Shown one piece after another: positions 1 through 7,013 of a stretch of DNA of 16,976 nt. Origin of the DNA: Carex sylvatica. Lineage: Eukaryota > Streptophyta > Magnoliopsida > Poales > Cyperaceae. The translations under genes were made by a program, and so were the position numbers. Location: contig CAXKVR010000931.1 in assembly GCA_964058845.1 (NCBI GenBank), forward strand, positions 1-16,976, in the 5' to 3' direction. Every line of letters starts with the position of its first letter. The first letter of the stretch is position 1. The notes below the pieces were generated by a model. The model searched no databases. It worked only from the letters and a program-made list of their open reading frames with translations, and was not told the origin of the DNA.

Positions 1-945
1 AATTAATTTTAAGCTCATGTATATATTTTGTATTATCTTGTGATAATGATGGAAAATTAGTTGATACTTGATAGTTGCTACAATATTGGAATCATAAAAA
101 AATTAAAACTAAATATATCTTTATTTAATGCCTCGAATATGTGGTGAATACAAAGATCCAATCAGGACTTATGCAATATATTATATATCCTGCTAATTAT
201 TTCATTTTATTCATGTATTTTCTAACAAAATTGTAAGATGAGTGCATGTCCACCTTGTGTTCATTTTTGAACAGGGATAGATTTAGTATGATTTAATGGA
301 GGTCAATTGATTTTTATTTTTCTCAAATTTTTATTGATTATATATAATTTTCTATATAATTTAGAGTAAATGCTATGAATATTGTAATATTGACTCCATT
401 CACAGCATGAAAGTTTTTACGATTGACCCCATTGTAGCATTAGATCCCATAGCTTGAAAGTCTGACTCCGCTCCTGTTTATTGAGCGTATTCGTTTCAAT
501 TTTTTTAACTAATATGCTACACTTTTAAACACTTTGCAATTAATTTTAACTATATGTTAATTGTTTTTGACACATAGTTATGAAAAATATGACCGTCTAA
601 TTACATGTGTATTTTTTTAAAATATTAAAAGAGTTGCCTTTAACGAATATATTAATTTTCAAACACTTAGCTAGTTTCTTGTAATACATATAGTTACTAT
701 TCTCAAAGTAAGTTTGGTAATGGCATAAAATTTATATTAGTGATCATTATTGCACTATTCTATCGTCATATGACTCGTCTTGATAATTATAAATATATTA
801 GTGTTAAACGGAACAAAATAAATGTTAAAGAAAGTAGTTGAGTGTATACATGAACAATATTTTTTAAATGTAATAATGTTAAAAACACCCATTCATCTGA
901 GCAAAGTTTTTATTATTATATGTTAAATGTAATACTGGACTGATT
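1..945. other. AT-rich flank, no gene seen
   Basis: I see no coding frame, RNA gene or recognisable mobile-element domain here on either strand. The stretch is strongly AT-rich with short simple-sequence runs and a small duplicated word (TATATAATTT twice at 341-362). It is ordinary intergenic plant DNA as far as can be read by eye; an old degraded element cannot be excluded. Confidence 0.6.
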
Positions 946-1028
946 CAATTACATCTCATTCAGAGATCAAACAGTTACATGTGACCTGCGGGCTGTTAAA
1001 AAAACCACAAAAAAAAACAATTACATCT
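946..1028 (+). mobile_element. Tiny poly-A-tailed retroposed fragment with target-site duplication
   Basis: An 11-bp perfect direct repeat, CAATTACATCT, lies at 946-956 and again at 1018-1028. Between them is a 61-bp segment whose last part is an A-rich tail, including A7 and A9 runs interrupted by CC. The body is only about 40 bp and contains a GC-richer word (GACCTGCGGGCTG) unlike its surroundings. A target-site duplication of this length flanking an A-tailed segment is the signature of LINE-machinery retroposition, so this may be a heavily 5'-truncated SINE, LINE or processed transcript. The source RNA is not recognisable. A chance duplication is the main alternative. Confidence 0.45.
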
Positions 1029-1590
1029 TATGGGGCAAACACTTGCACTCCGAAAAAAGGAGAAATAATTTTTCACTTTAATCATGTCCTTCTAAAGATA
1101 GTTCTATGTTAAAATCAACTCATAAAATATAAATTTAAAGTGCATAACATAATATCTTATTTCATAAAAATTATCATAGAATATATCGATCCTAAGCGAG
1201 ATCACCAATTAATATCTCTGTGAACATGAGGCTAGACTCTTTCAAAAACACCATATTAACACTATTTTTACACTAATATAAAAAACACTATTTTCTCTCT
1301 ATTCTTATATGCTAATCTCAATTCCTATATTAATTCTTACACTAATTCCAATTCCTTTGTAGACTCAGTACATTTTTTTTCTTTTGAAACGTTTCTGATG
1401 ACAAAAGATGGTGATGGTAATAATTGAATTTGGATCCTCTAAAGAACTCAATATTTAAGTTTAAATCTGAACCGTCTGATTAAAATTTATACAAATATTA
1501 AATAAATCATGTAAATTATAACTTGAACCAGATTGTCCCGAATTCTGAACAATTTGAATCAAGGTTTCCCCTTGTGTCAAATGTTTGTGT
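1029..1590. other. AT-rich flank next to truncated element, no gene seen
   Basis: No coding frame or domain was recognised. The stretch adjoins the broken end of the Athila-like element, so the truncation breakpoint lies near 1580-1600. Reading on in all minus-strand frames past the gag stop gives no protease, reverse transcriptase or LTR sequence. Loose repeats of words such as ACACTATTTT and CTAATTCCAATTCC occur around 1255-1360. Confidence 0.55.
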
Positions 1591-2877
1591 TTAAATCCTC
1601 ATATGAACTTTATGCACTTGATAGGAGTTTTGATTTGCTCGATTTTGGTATTGGTTCGAATTACCTTGGTATTGGTTGGAGTTGTTGTTTTCGGTCCGCC
1701 AATTGAAGTTCGGATGGTTCCACCTATTGTTAGAGTTATAAGAGTTTGAATTGAAATTATCATTTTGCCTAACTTTATTATAGATCGGGTCATTCCTCTT
1801 ATCTCCTTGATTGTAGAACATGGCGTTCGCTTGTTCTACCTCATCTCCATCTTGAAGGGCGTGGCAATCGACGGTGATATGAGTCACATCTTCACATATG
1901 CCGCATGGAGCCTTCTTGGTCACGGATTTTGCGTTGTGCATTTGTGCCATTTGATGTTGTAAGGCCTCCATTTGGGCTCTCAAGGCGGTAACCTCGTCTA
2001 CTTTCATGACTCCCGGCGTGTTGTAGGCTCGTCCACCTCTCTCGGCCGTCCACTCCCTTTGGTTGATCGCCATATCCTCAATCATTGCCATGGCTTGCTC
2101 CGGATCCATACGTGACATGTTGCCCCCTGCAGCTGAATTTAAATGAGTTTTAGTAGCTATAGTGCAACCTCCATAAAAGAATTGAAAAAGCAACCACATG
2201 TCAAGGCCATGGTTAGGGCATAAGCGCTGGAGCTCCGCCCATCGGTCCCATGCCTCGGTCAAAGACTCCCCCTCGGCTTGCTTGAACGTCGTGATTTTCG
2301 ACCGGAAATGTTGGGTCTTTGATGGAGGAAAGTATTTTCCGAGTAATAACTTCTCCATGTCGTCCCATATGTCTATGTGGTCCCGGTTGACGGTTCGTAG
2401 CCACGTCCTTGCATTGTCTCGAAGGGACAAGTGAAAACATTTGAGTTTGAGGTTGTCTAACTCATCTCCTTCTCGAGCGAAAGTGCCACAATGTTCTTCA
2501 AAGACCGCCAAATGGGCATGTGGGTCTTCGTTTTGAGCTCCTCCGAATTGGTTTTGACCAAGTAGGTGGATGAGAGATGGCTTGATGTCTCGCGGATCTT
2601 GGCCATGAGGAATGAAACCAAAGCGGTGTCTGTGGTTGTGTTGACGGCCATTTTCGTTGTTGTGTCCATTGTTAGGACCGTTGTTACCGTTTTGTGATAG
2701 TCCTCGTACGTTTGAGCTACCATCATGAACGGATAGATCATCTCGGTTCACCGGTCCATCATGATTGAATCCCTCAAACATTGGGTTGGTATTGGGGTTT
2801 ATGGGTATAGTTGCCATGCTTGAGTATTCTTCTTCTTCAAAATTAAGCGTTCCAAAAGGAGTTCTCCCAAAGCTCAT
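1591..2877 (-). CDS. gag: Gag capsid/nucleocapsid protein of Athila-like retrotransposon, 428 aa, C-terminally truncated polyprotein
   Basis: Gag forms the virus-like particle that packages the element RNA in the cytoplasm. The N-terminus (1-100) is low-complexity with N/G/H-rich stretches. Residues about 115-240 match the plant retrotransposon gag domain: NEDPHAHL, LKLKCFHLSL, ARTWL, WDDMEKLLLGKYFPPSKT, GESLTEAWDRW and LLFQFFYGG appear in the usual order. A short Met/Gln-rich helix (290-313) precedes a CCHC zinc knuckle with C325, C328, H333 and C338 (CX2CX4HX4C). An Asn/Gln-rich tail (365-420) ends at a stop. Family members normally continue into a gag-pol polyprotein of well over 1000 residues, so the end here is a truncation. 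The first ATG was chosen because it opens the frame 88 bp after the primer-binding site; Met21 is an alternative. No internal stop is present, unlike the neighbouring copia element. Confidence 0.85.
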   Translation of the reverse strand: MSFGRTPFGTLNFEEEEYSSMATIPINPNTNPMFEGFNHDGPVNRDDLSVHDGSSNVRGLSQNGNNGPNNGHNNENGRQHNHRHRFGFIPHGQDPRDIKPSLIHLLGQNQFGGAQNEDPHAHLAVFEEHCGTFAREGDELDNLKLKCFHLSLRDNARTWLRTVNRDHIDIWDDMEKLLLGKYFPPSKTQHFRSKITTFKQAEGESLTEAWDRWAELQRLCPNHGLDMWLLFQFFYGGCTIATKTHLNSAAGGNMSRMDPEQAMAMIEDMAINQREWTAERGGRAYNTPGVMKVDEVTALRAQMEALQHQMAQMHNAKSVTKKAPCGICEDVTHITVDCHALQDGDEVEQANAMFYNQGDKRNDPIYNKVRQNDNFNSNSYNSNNRWNHPNFNWRTENNNSNQYQGNSNQYQNRANQNSYQVHKVHMRI

Positions 2878-2964
2878 AGAACGCTCTAAAAGAAAACTAG
2901 GTTAGAAAACAAAGAAAATCTGAAATAAATTATTAAAGTAAAAACTTAGTATTTAACCTAATAC

Positions 2965-2982
2965 TCCCCGGCAACGGCGCCA
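2965..2982 (-). other. Primer-binding site, tRNA-Asp type
   Basis: On the minus strand the sequence reads TGGCGCCGTTGCCGGGGA. From memory this is complementary to the 3' end of plant tRNA-Asp and is the long primer-binding site typical of Athila/Tat-group elements. It lies six bases inside the LTR edge and would prime minus-strand DNA synthesis. Confidence 0.9.
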
Positions 2983-3419
2983 AAAACTTGATACGTGTGA
3001 AGGGTACGCTAAAAAGTTTCAGTACAATAAGATGTACCTTTTAAACCTTAAACACTTTTGAGTCAAATTGCAAGTGCACAATTCTATCAAAGTAGTATTT
3101 TAGGTATCGATCCACAGGGAGTATGGAAAATACTTAGTTTTAAACTCTAAACAATTAATTTCAGAAAATAATAAAGAAGTAAAGTGCAATAAAGAAGAAT
3201 AAGGGAGGGGTTTGTTTAAGTAATCCTAAAGGTTGGGTTCAATACCCGAGAATAAGGAATAGTAAACAATAGATGTAAATGAAATGAAATAAAGAGATAT
3301 TGGTTTGCTTTCAAGTTGAGAAGATCTAGGGGTCTTTGGTCCACAATCCCTTGCTAATTCTATCTATTCGGTATTTGCTTGAATTCATGTATAATTTGAC
3401 GAGGTTTCTAACCTAATAT

Positions 3420-3769
3420 GTTATTAAGGGTCACTTTCGTGAATTAATAACGTGCCTAGGTAATTCGGACTTCACGATTAGGTCATTCACCCTAGCTACC
3501 TAGACCATAAGCTCTTGTTAGTCTCTCCTCTCCTCAAATATTGGTACTTCACGATTAGTCCTTCATACCAATATCCGATTCGATTTGAGATGTCCTAATT
3601 AGGGTTTGACTTCACGGTTAGGTCCTTCACCAAGTCCCTAATCTTAATTTATATAGTTCCGACTTAGATTAAATTGGTTAGAATCTTAATCTAAACCTAG
3701 GATATTTGCATTCATAATTTGGTACTATCCTATTGATCACAGTCAATTTTAGTTCTTTTGAAACTAAAA
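3420..3769. repeat. Series of six hairpins in the R-U5 part of the Athila-like LTR
   Basis: Perfect stems seen directly are: GTTATTAA (3420-3427) with TTAATAAC (3444-3451); CTAGGTA (3456-3462) with TACCTAG (3497-3503); ATATTGGTA (3538-3546) with TACCAATAT (3566-3574); ATTAGGG (3598-3604) with CCCTAAT (3636-3642); TTAGATTAA (3664-3672) with TTAATCTAA (3686-3694); and TTTTAGTT (3747-3754) with AACTAAAA (3762-3769). The second, third and fourth hairpins have unrelated stems but share a loop of about 20-24 bases starting ACTTCACGATTAG (3469, 3546 and 3609). The series falls downstream of the TATA box on the minus strand, so it would be transcribed. Its function is unknown; RNA packaging or translation control is only a guess. 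Confidence 0.7.
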
Positions 3770-4182
3770 CGGGATACTACAATTCAAGTATTAACTATGT
3801 AATTAATACAAATTATTAAATCACAGAAATTAACAATCAAATCCCATAAAACAATCATAATAAAAGAAAATAACCAAATAAAATGGAATGAAACAAGTTC
3901 ATGCATGATGACCTAAACCCCTAGAGAGAGAACTACTCCCTCTTGGAGAGATCCATTACAAAAATTGGCAAAGTAAGAAGAAATGAAATAAAAGAAGCAA
4001 TTACACCCTTTGACAAATCAAAGACCTCTATTTTTCCGAATCTTGCTTAGGAAACCCTTCTTCTCCTTGCTTGAAAGCTTTCCTTACTCCAGAATTTATC
4101 GCTAAGTGTATGTGTAAAGAGAGGGAATGATGGTGTGTTGGTTGATGTGTGGTGTGTTGATTGATTGATGTAGAACTCTCTC

Positions 4183-4190
4183 TTTTATAG
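4183..4190 (-). promoter_or_regulatory. TATA box of the Athila-like LTR
   Basis: The minus strand reads GGCTATAAAAGAGAGAG here, a near-ideal plant TATA box, with an inverted CCAAT word (CCAAT on the plus strand at 4191-4195) immediately upstream. Transcription would be expected to start about 25-35 bp downstream, near 4150-4160, heading toward gag. It is the only strong TATA match in the right orientation that I noticed in this LTR. Confidence 0.65.
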
Positions 4191-4355
4191 CCAATGACTA
4201 TGCTCGATTTAGAAGCTAGAAGGTGGGGTTAGTGGGTGCTCTGTTTACATTGCTTTCCCGGCAAGCATGTGTATTTCTGGCAGTGAAAACGCGTCCATAA
4301 AGCGCCAAAAATAGAAAAACTGTCAAACCGGGCAGTTATTGGCTTTTTGCGGGTC

Positions 4356-4612
4356 CAGTGCGGATGGATGACCCGCACTGCGGGTGGCTTCACCCGCACT
4401 GGGACAAGTTTCCTTTTTTAACTTCTGCGAATTTCTCTGGTGCGGGTGCCACTGCGGATGGATGACCCGCACTGCGGATGGATTCTGTGCTTTTCTGAAA
4501 TTGACCAAGTATCGAGTGCGGCTGGCCTCATCCGCACTAGGCTCGGACTTTTCCTCTGCGCAGTGAGTGCGGCTGGGTTGATCCGCAGTGCGGGTGGCTG
4601 ATCCGCACTGGG
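4356..4612. repeat. Cluster of GTGCGG/CCGCAC palindromes in LTR U3
   Basis: At least five GTGCGG words and five CCGCAC words alternate in this GC-rich island of an otherwise AT-rich LTR. They form nested hairpins, for example CAGTGCGG/CCGCACTG (4356-4380), TGCGGGTG/CACCCGCA (4379-4386 with 4391-4398, loop GCTT) and AGTGCGG/CCGCACT (4515-4521 with 4532-4538). The units are spaced irregularly, so this is a dispersed palindrome cluster rather than a clean tandem repeat. It lies upstream of the TATA box on the minus strand, where transcription-factor sites would sit. The frame open across it is compositional and I do not annotate it as a gene. Confidence 0.75.
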
Positions 4613-4824
4613 GGGTATTTTTGCTATTTTGCATCATTTCCTGCATTGAAAGCCAAATAACCGCAATAACTTGATTCTAGGTGTATTTTAATCACTTTAT
4701 ATTATAAATACAAGATAATTGGTGTTATTTCATGATAAAATCTAGATCAAATGAGTATATAATTTATGCTTATCAGCACTATATCAATGTTGCTATTTAT
4801 TTCTTCAAAAATTGATTGAAAGAT

Positions 4825-4829
4825 ATTTA
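4825..4829. repeat. Left target-site duplication (ATTTA) of the copia element
   Basis: ATTTA directly precedes the TGTTATA start of the copia LTR at 4830 and matches ATTTA at 14370-14374 just beyond the other LTR. A 5-bp duplication is normal for Ty1/copia integrase. Its presence supports the outer boundaries and shows that the two LTRs belong to one insertion. Only about 50 bp of host DNA (4776-4824) separates it from the Athila-like LTR. Confidence 0.75.
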
Positions 4830-5878
4830 TGTTATACAAAATGCACCGCTAATCGCTTAAAATTAAAAAATAATTGCGTTTAAAAGTAAATAGATGAGTT
4901 TAGAGAAATTTGACACGCAAGGTGATAACGGAGTTCAGCAAAACAAAGGCCTACGTCTCCGGAGCGTCGCAATCTCTTCTAGGTGCGCCTTTCTATTACC
5001 CAATACAAAAGGATTACAACTTGTGAATCGGTGAGTTCTTACAACCAACGGAAAGTCACATGGCAAACTAGACAAGAGAATCGGTGAGCCCTTACAACCA
5101 ACGGGAAGTCATACGGCCAACTCAAAGCGAGAATGAAGTCTCAAAGTTTAGATCCTCAAGAAGAACACTCAAGATTAGTAAAGTGGGTTTGAGGTTGTTT
5201 GAGAGATATTGAAGTTTTAAGCTTAATTAACAATGGAGGAACCAAACTCACAGAAAAATCGTTTTTTAGAAAGTTAGGATTGGTTGGGTTGAGTGGGGAA
5301 GAGACCCCACTACTCTATTTATAGAGATAATTCCAGAAAGAGAAATTTGACTTAAAATATTACAGACGTTTGATAAAATATTATAACGTTTTAGCTCAAT
5401 TTAAATTTAGATTTTCTTTTTCTGTGAGATCAATCAAAATATTACCGACGATTATAAAACTTTCACAATGATTTGGCTCTGTAAAACTTAATCAAAAACA
5501 GGATTTTTGAAAATATGAATTGAATTAAAACGGTACAACGTTTATAAAACGTATGTGACGTTTGAGGTTAAATCTGTGTTTGATTAAGCTGTCCCTTAGC
5601 ATTTTCTTATAAGTTAAATCTTTATAACGTTTTACAAACGTTACCAACGTTTGTATCATGTTGAAACAACATCAAACACACTTTACTAAGTTTAAAATAT
5701 TATAATTTAAAATCTTGATAAGTGTCTTCATGTTTTTTTCAGTTTAAGTAATCCATATTGTAATTCCAATTAGCTTGAACCTGCATAACTCTATAAATAG
5801 AAGAAATCGTAAAATTTAACAATTGTATGTTTTTGCAAATTAGTCGAATAGACAAAAAAGATTATTACTATAACAACA
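4830..5878 (-). repeat. 3' LTR of the copia element (1049 bp)
   Basis: It begins TGTTATA on the plus strand and ends ATAACAACA at 5878, followed at once by the polypurine tract. It aligns with 13366-14369 along its length. It contains the U5-type segment with GCACCGCTAATCG and CTACGTCTCCGGAGCG, a TATA box at 5315-5324, and several ACGTT-type words. Many ACGTT words present in the other LTR are changed here to ATATT or similar, as expected from CpG decay. The polypurine tract makes this the downstream (3') LTR. Confidence 0.85.
5315..5324 (-). promoter_or_regulatory. TATA box in copia 3' LTR
   Basis: The minus strand reads CTATAAATAG, a strong TATA box, about 550 bp inside the U3 edge of this LTR. 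The identical word occurs at the corresponding place in the other LTR (13826-13835), which supports it as the conserved element promoter. In this copy it would direct transcription out of the element toward 4830. Confidence 0.6.
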
Positions 5879-5891
5879 ATCTCCTCCTTTT
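5879..5891 (-). other. Polypurine tract of the copia element
   Basis: The minus strand reads AAAAGGAGGAGAT immediately before the 3' LTR start TGTTG. This is the usual place and composition of the plus-strand primer in reverse transcription. Two further G-rich tracts (TTGAGGGGG) lie 170-200 bp upstream in transcript direction. Confidence 0.8.
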
Positions 5892-6547
5892 GATGATTTG
5901 CAAAAACTTACAATGCGAGTAAGTGCATAAATTGAATTTTTTCCAATTTGGTTTATCCAATTGTTATTTTGCATATGTAGCATTTGGTACCAATTTCTCT
6001 CCCTTTTTTGAAAATCGAAAGGGAGAAAAATAAGCACATTTCTAATGTGTTCCCCCTCAAAATATGCACTCCCCCTCAATTTTGTAATATATAAGCAATA
6101 GTAAGAAGAATTGAGGATTTAAGTTTTTAAAATACAAGTCATTTGACATATTAATTTTAAATAACCAATATCCATGAAGGATTGTCAATGCATATCACAC
6201 ATTATATATAGCAATTCAATTTCATTTCCTACATTTCATGCATATCAACAACCAATTACCAAACATCCATAATATAGCAATTCAAGCTTCCTACATTTCA
6301 TGCATATCAACAACCAATTACCAAACATCCATAATATAGCAATTCAAGCATTGAATACTTTTGCAATTTAACCCTTAAATATTTCACAAATCTAAGATTT
6401 ATCAAACTTAACAATTCAAGTCATTCACAACACAAATCAAGTAATTCATATTGCAACTCAAACAATTCAAGTAATTTTAAGCAATTCAAATAATTGAAAC
6501 ACAACATAATAATATTCAAACTTAAAACATGCAACTTAGAAATTAGT
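5892..6547 (-). other. Non-coding 3' region of the copia element
   Basis: This AT-rich stretch lies between the end of the extra ORF and the polypurine tract. On the minus strand it contains two identical TTGAGGGGG words (6079-6071 and 6060-6052), the second followed by AACAC and the first by AGTGC, resembling additional polypurine tracts. Positions 6340-6500 repeat the word CAATTCAA many times. I see no credible coding sequence; the open frame across 5840-6079 crosses the LTR edge and is chance. Confidence 0.6.
6228..6351. repeat. 62-bp perfect tandem duplication
   Basis: The segment starting CCTACATTTCATGCATATCA at 6228 is repeated head-to-tail from 6290 with no difference over 60 bp. The near identity contrasts with the diverged LTRs of the host element, so the duplication probably arose after the insertion, or represents an assembly artefact. 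Confidence 0.85.
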
Positions 6548-7013
6548 TCAACACATAGCAACCAAATTAGTGAATTCTAGTTTTGAAATTAAGAAAAAGA
6601 CATAGAGGAACGACTCGTCGTCGTTTTCGTCACGATCATCTTCTTCTTCATAGTCTTCACCTTCCACTTGTTCCATATTTTCTTCGTCTTTTACATTTTC
6701 TTCTTCTTCATCATCAGGGTTTAAGGTTTGAGATGCCGACCCACTTGAAGCACCAAATTGCTTCACAAATAGAGCGTTGAGATCATGGGTAGCATCTTCG
6801 AGATCTTTAATGGCTTTCGTATTTTTGCGAGAATGTGTTCAAATTTCTAGGAATCCATTCTTCATTTCATTAAATCATTCCGTCATTTCCTTAAATTCTC
6901 TATTCACTTCCAAACGATGCTCTCTCATTTAATCAACTAACATGGTCAAAATTTCATTCGTTCTTTGTGGTAGGTTAACCGCTTGAGGCAGTACTTGGAC
7001 TTGTTCTTGTTAG
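6548..7013 (-). pseudogene. C-terminal half of the extra ORF in the copia element (helical segment plus acidic tail), broken
   Basis: One minus-strand frame runs from 7012 through 6548. It begins QEQVQVLPQ, continues with a charged, probably coiled-coil stretch (MREHRLEVNREF, KAIKDLEDATHDLNALF), and ends in a Glu/Asp-rich tail (6720-6600) typical of the C-termini of plant retroelement accessory proteins. Three stops interrupt it: TAA at 6931-6929, TGA at 6877-6875 and TGA at 6841-6839. Each is one C-to-T change away from CAA or CGA. The segment is separated from the N-terminal half by the 1.9-kb insertion at 7014-8922; joining the two is off by one base. The function is unknown. The last 20 or so residues after the acidic tail may not be native. 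Confidence 0.7.

Larger units (their letters stand above)
1591..4775 (-). mobile_element. Truncated Athila-like Ty3/gypsy retrotransposon (LTR-PBS-gag only)
   Basis: The minus strand shows a 5' LTR (4775 to 2989), a primer-binding site 6 bp downstream (2982-2965), then a gag frame starting 88 bp later (2877). This is the canonical 5' order for an LTR retrotransposon. The gag pattern and the 18-base primer-binding site point to the Athila/Tat group of Ty3/gypsy. The copy ends in or just after the Asn/Gln-rich tail of gag: no protease, reverse transcriptase, RNase H, integrase or 3' LTR follows before position 1. Such elements are normally many kilobases longer, so this is a 3'-truncated copy. 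The bases outside the LTR are GCACT (4776-4780); with the other end lost, no target-site duplication can be tested. Confidence 0.85.
2989..4775 (-). repeat. 5' LTR of the Athila-like element (1787 bp)
   Basis: The boundaries are set by TGATA at 2989-2993 and TATCA at 4771-4775, which form 5-bp terminal inverted repeats ending TG...CA. The primer-binding site sits just outside the 2989 edge. Read on the minus strand, U3 starts at 4775, a TATA box lies at 4190-4183, and the transcribed R-U5 part would run from about 4155 to 2989. The LTR contains a cluster of GTGCGG/CCGCAC palindromes in U3 and a series of hairpins in R-U5, described separately. No second LTR is in the window for comparison, so its age cannot be estimated. 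Confidence 0.85.

Noticed and set aside
2213..2741. Several other frames across the gag region on both strands
   Set aside because: They overlap the gag frame, which has clear domain motifs and a zinc knuckle; these are shadows.
4323..4646. Minus-strand open frame of 107 codons across the palindrome island
   Set aside because: The peptide simply translates the GTGCGG/CCGCAC repeats, has no domain, and lies upstream of the LTR TATA box.
4776..4824. Search for the target-site duplication of the Athila-like element
   Set aside because: The 3' end of that element is missing from the window, so GCACT at 4776-4780 has no valid partner; a GCACT at 1613-1617 lies within the gag sequence and is chance.
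6583..6780. Plus-strand open frame rich in His and Leu
   Set aside because: It is the antisense of the acidic Glu/Asp tail of the accessory ORF on the minus strand.
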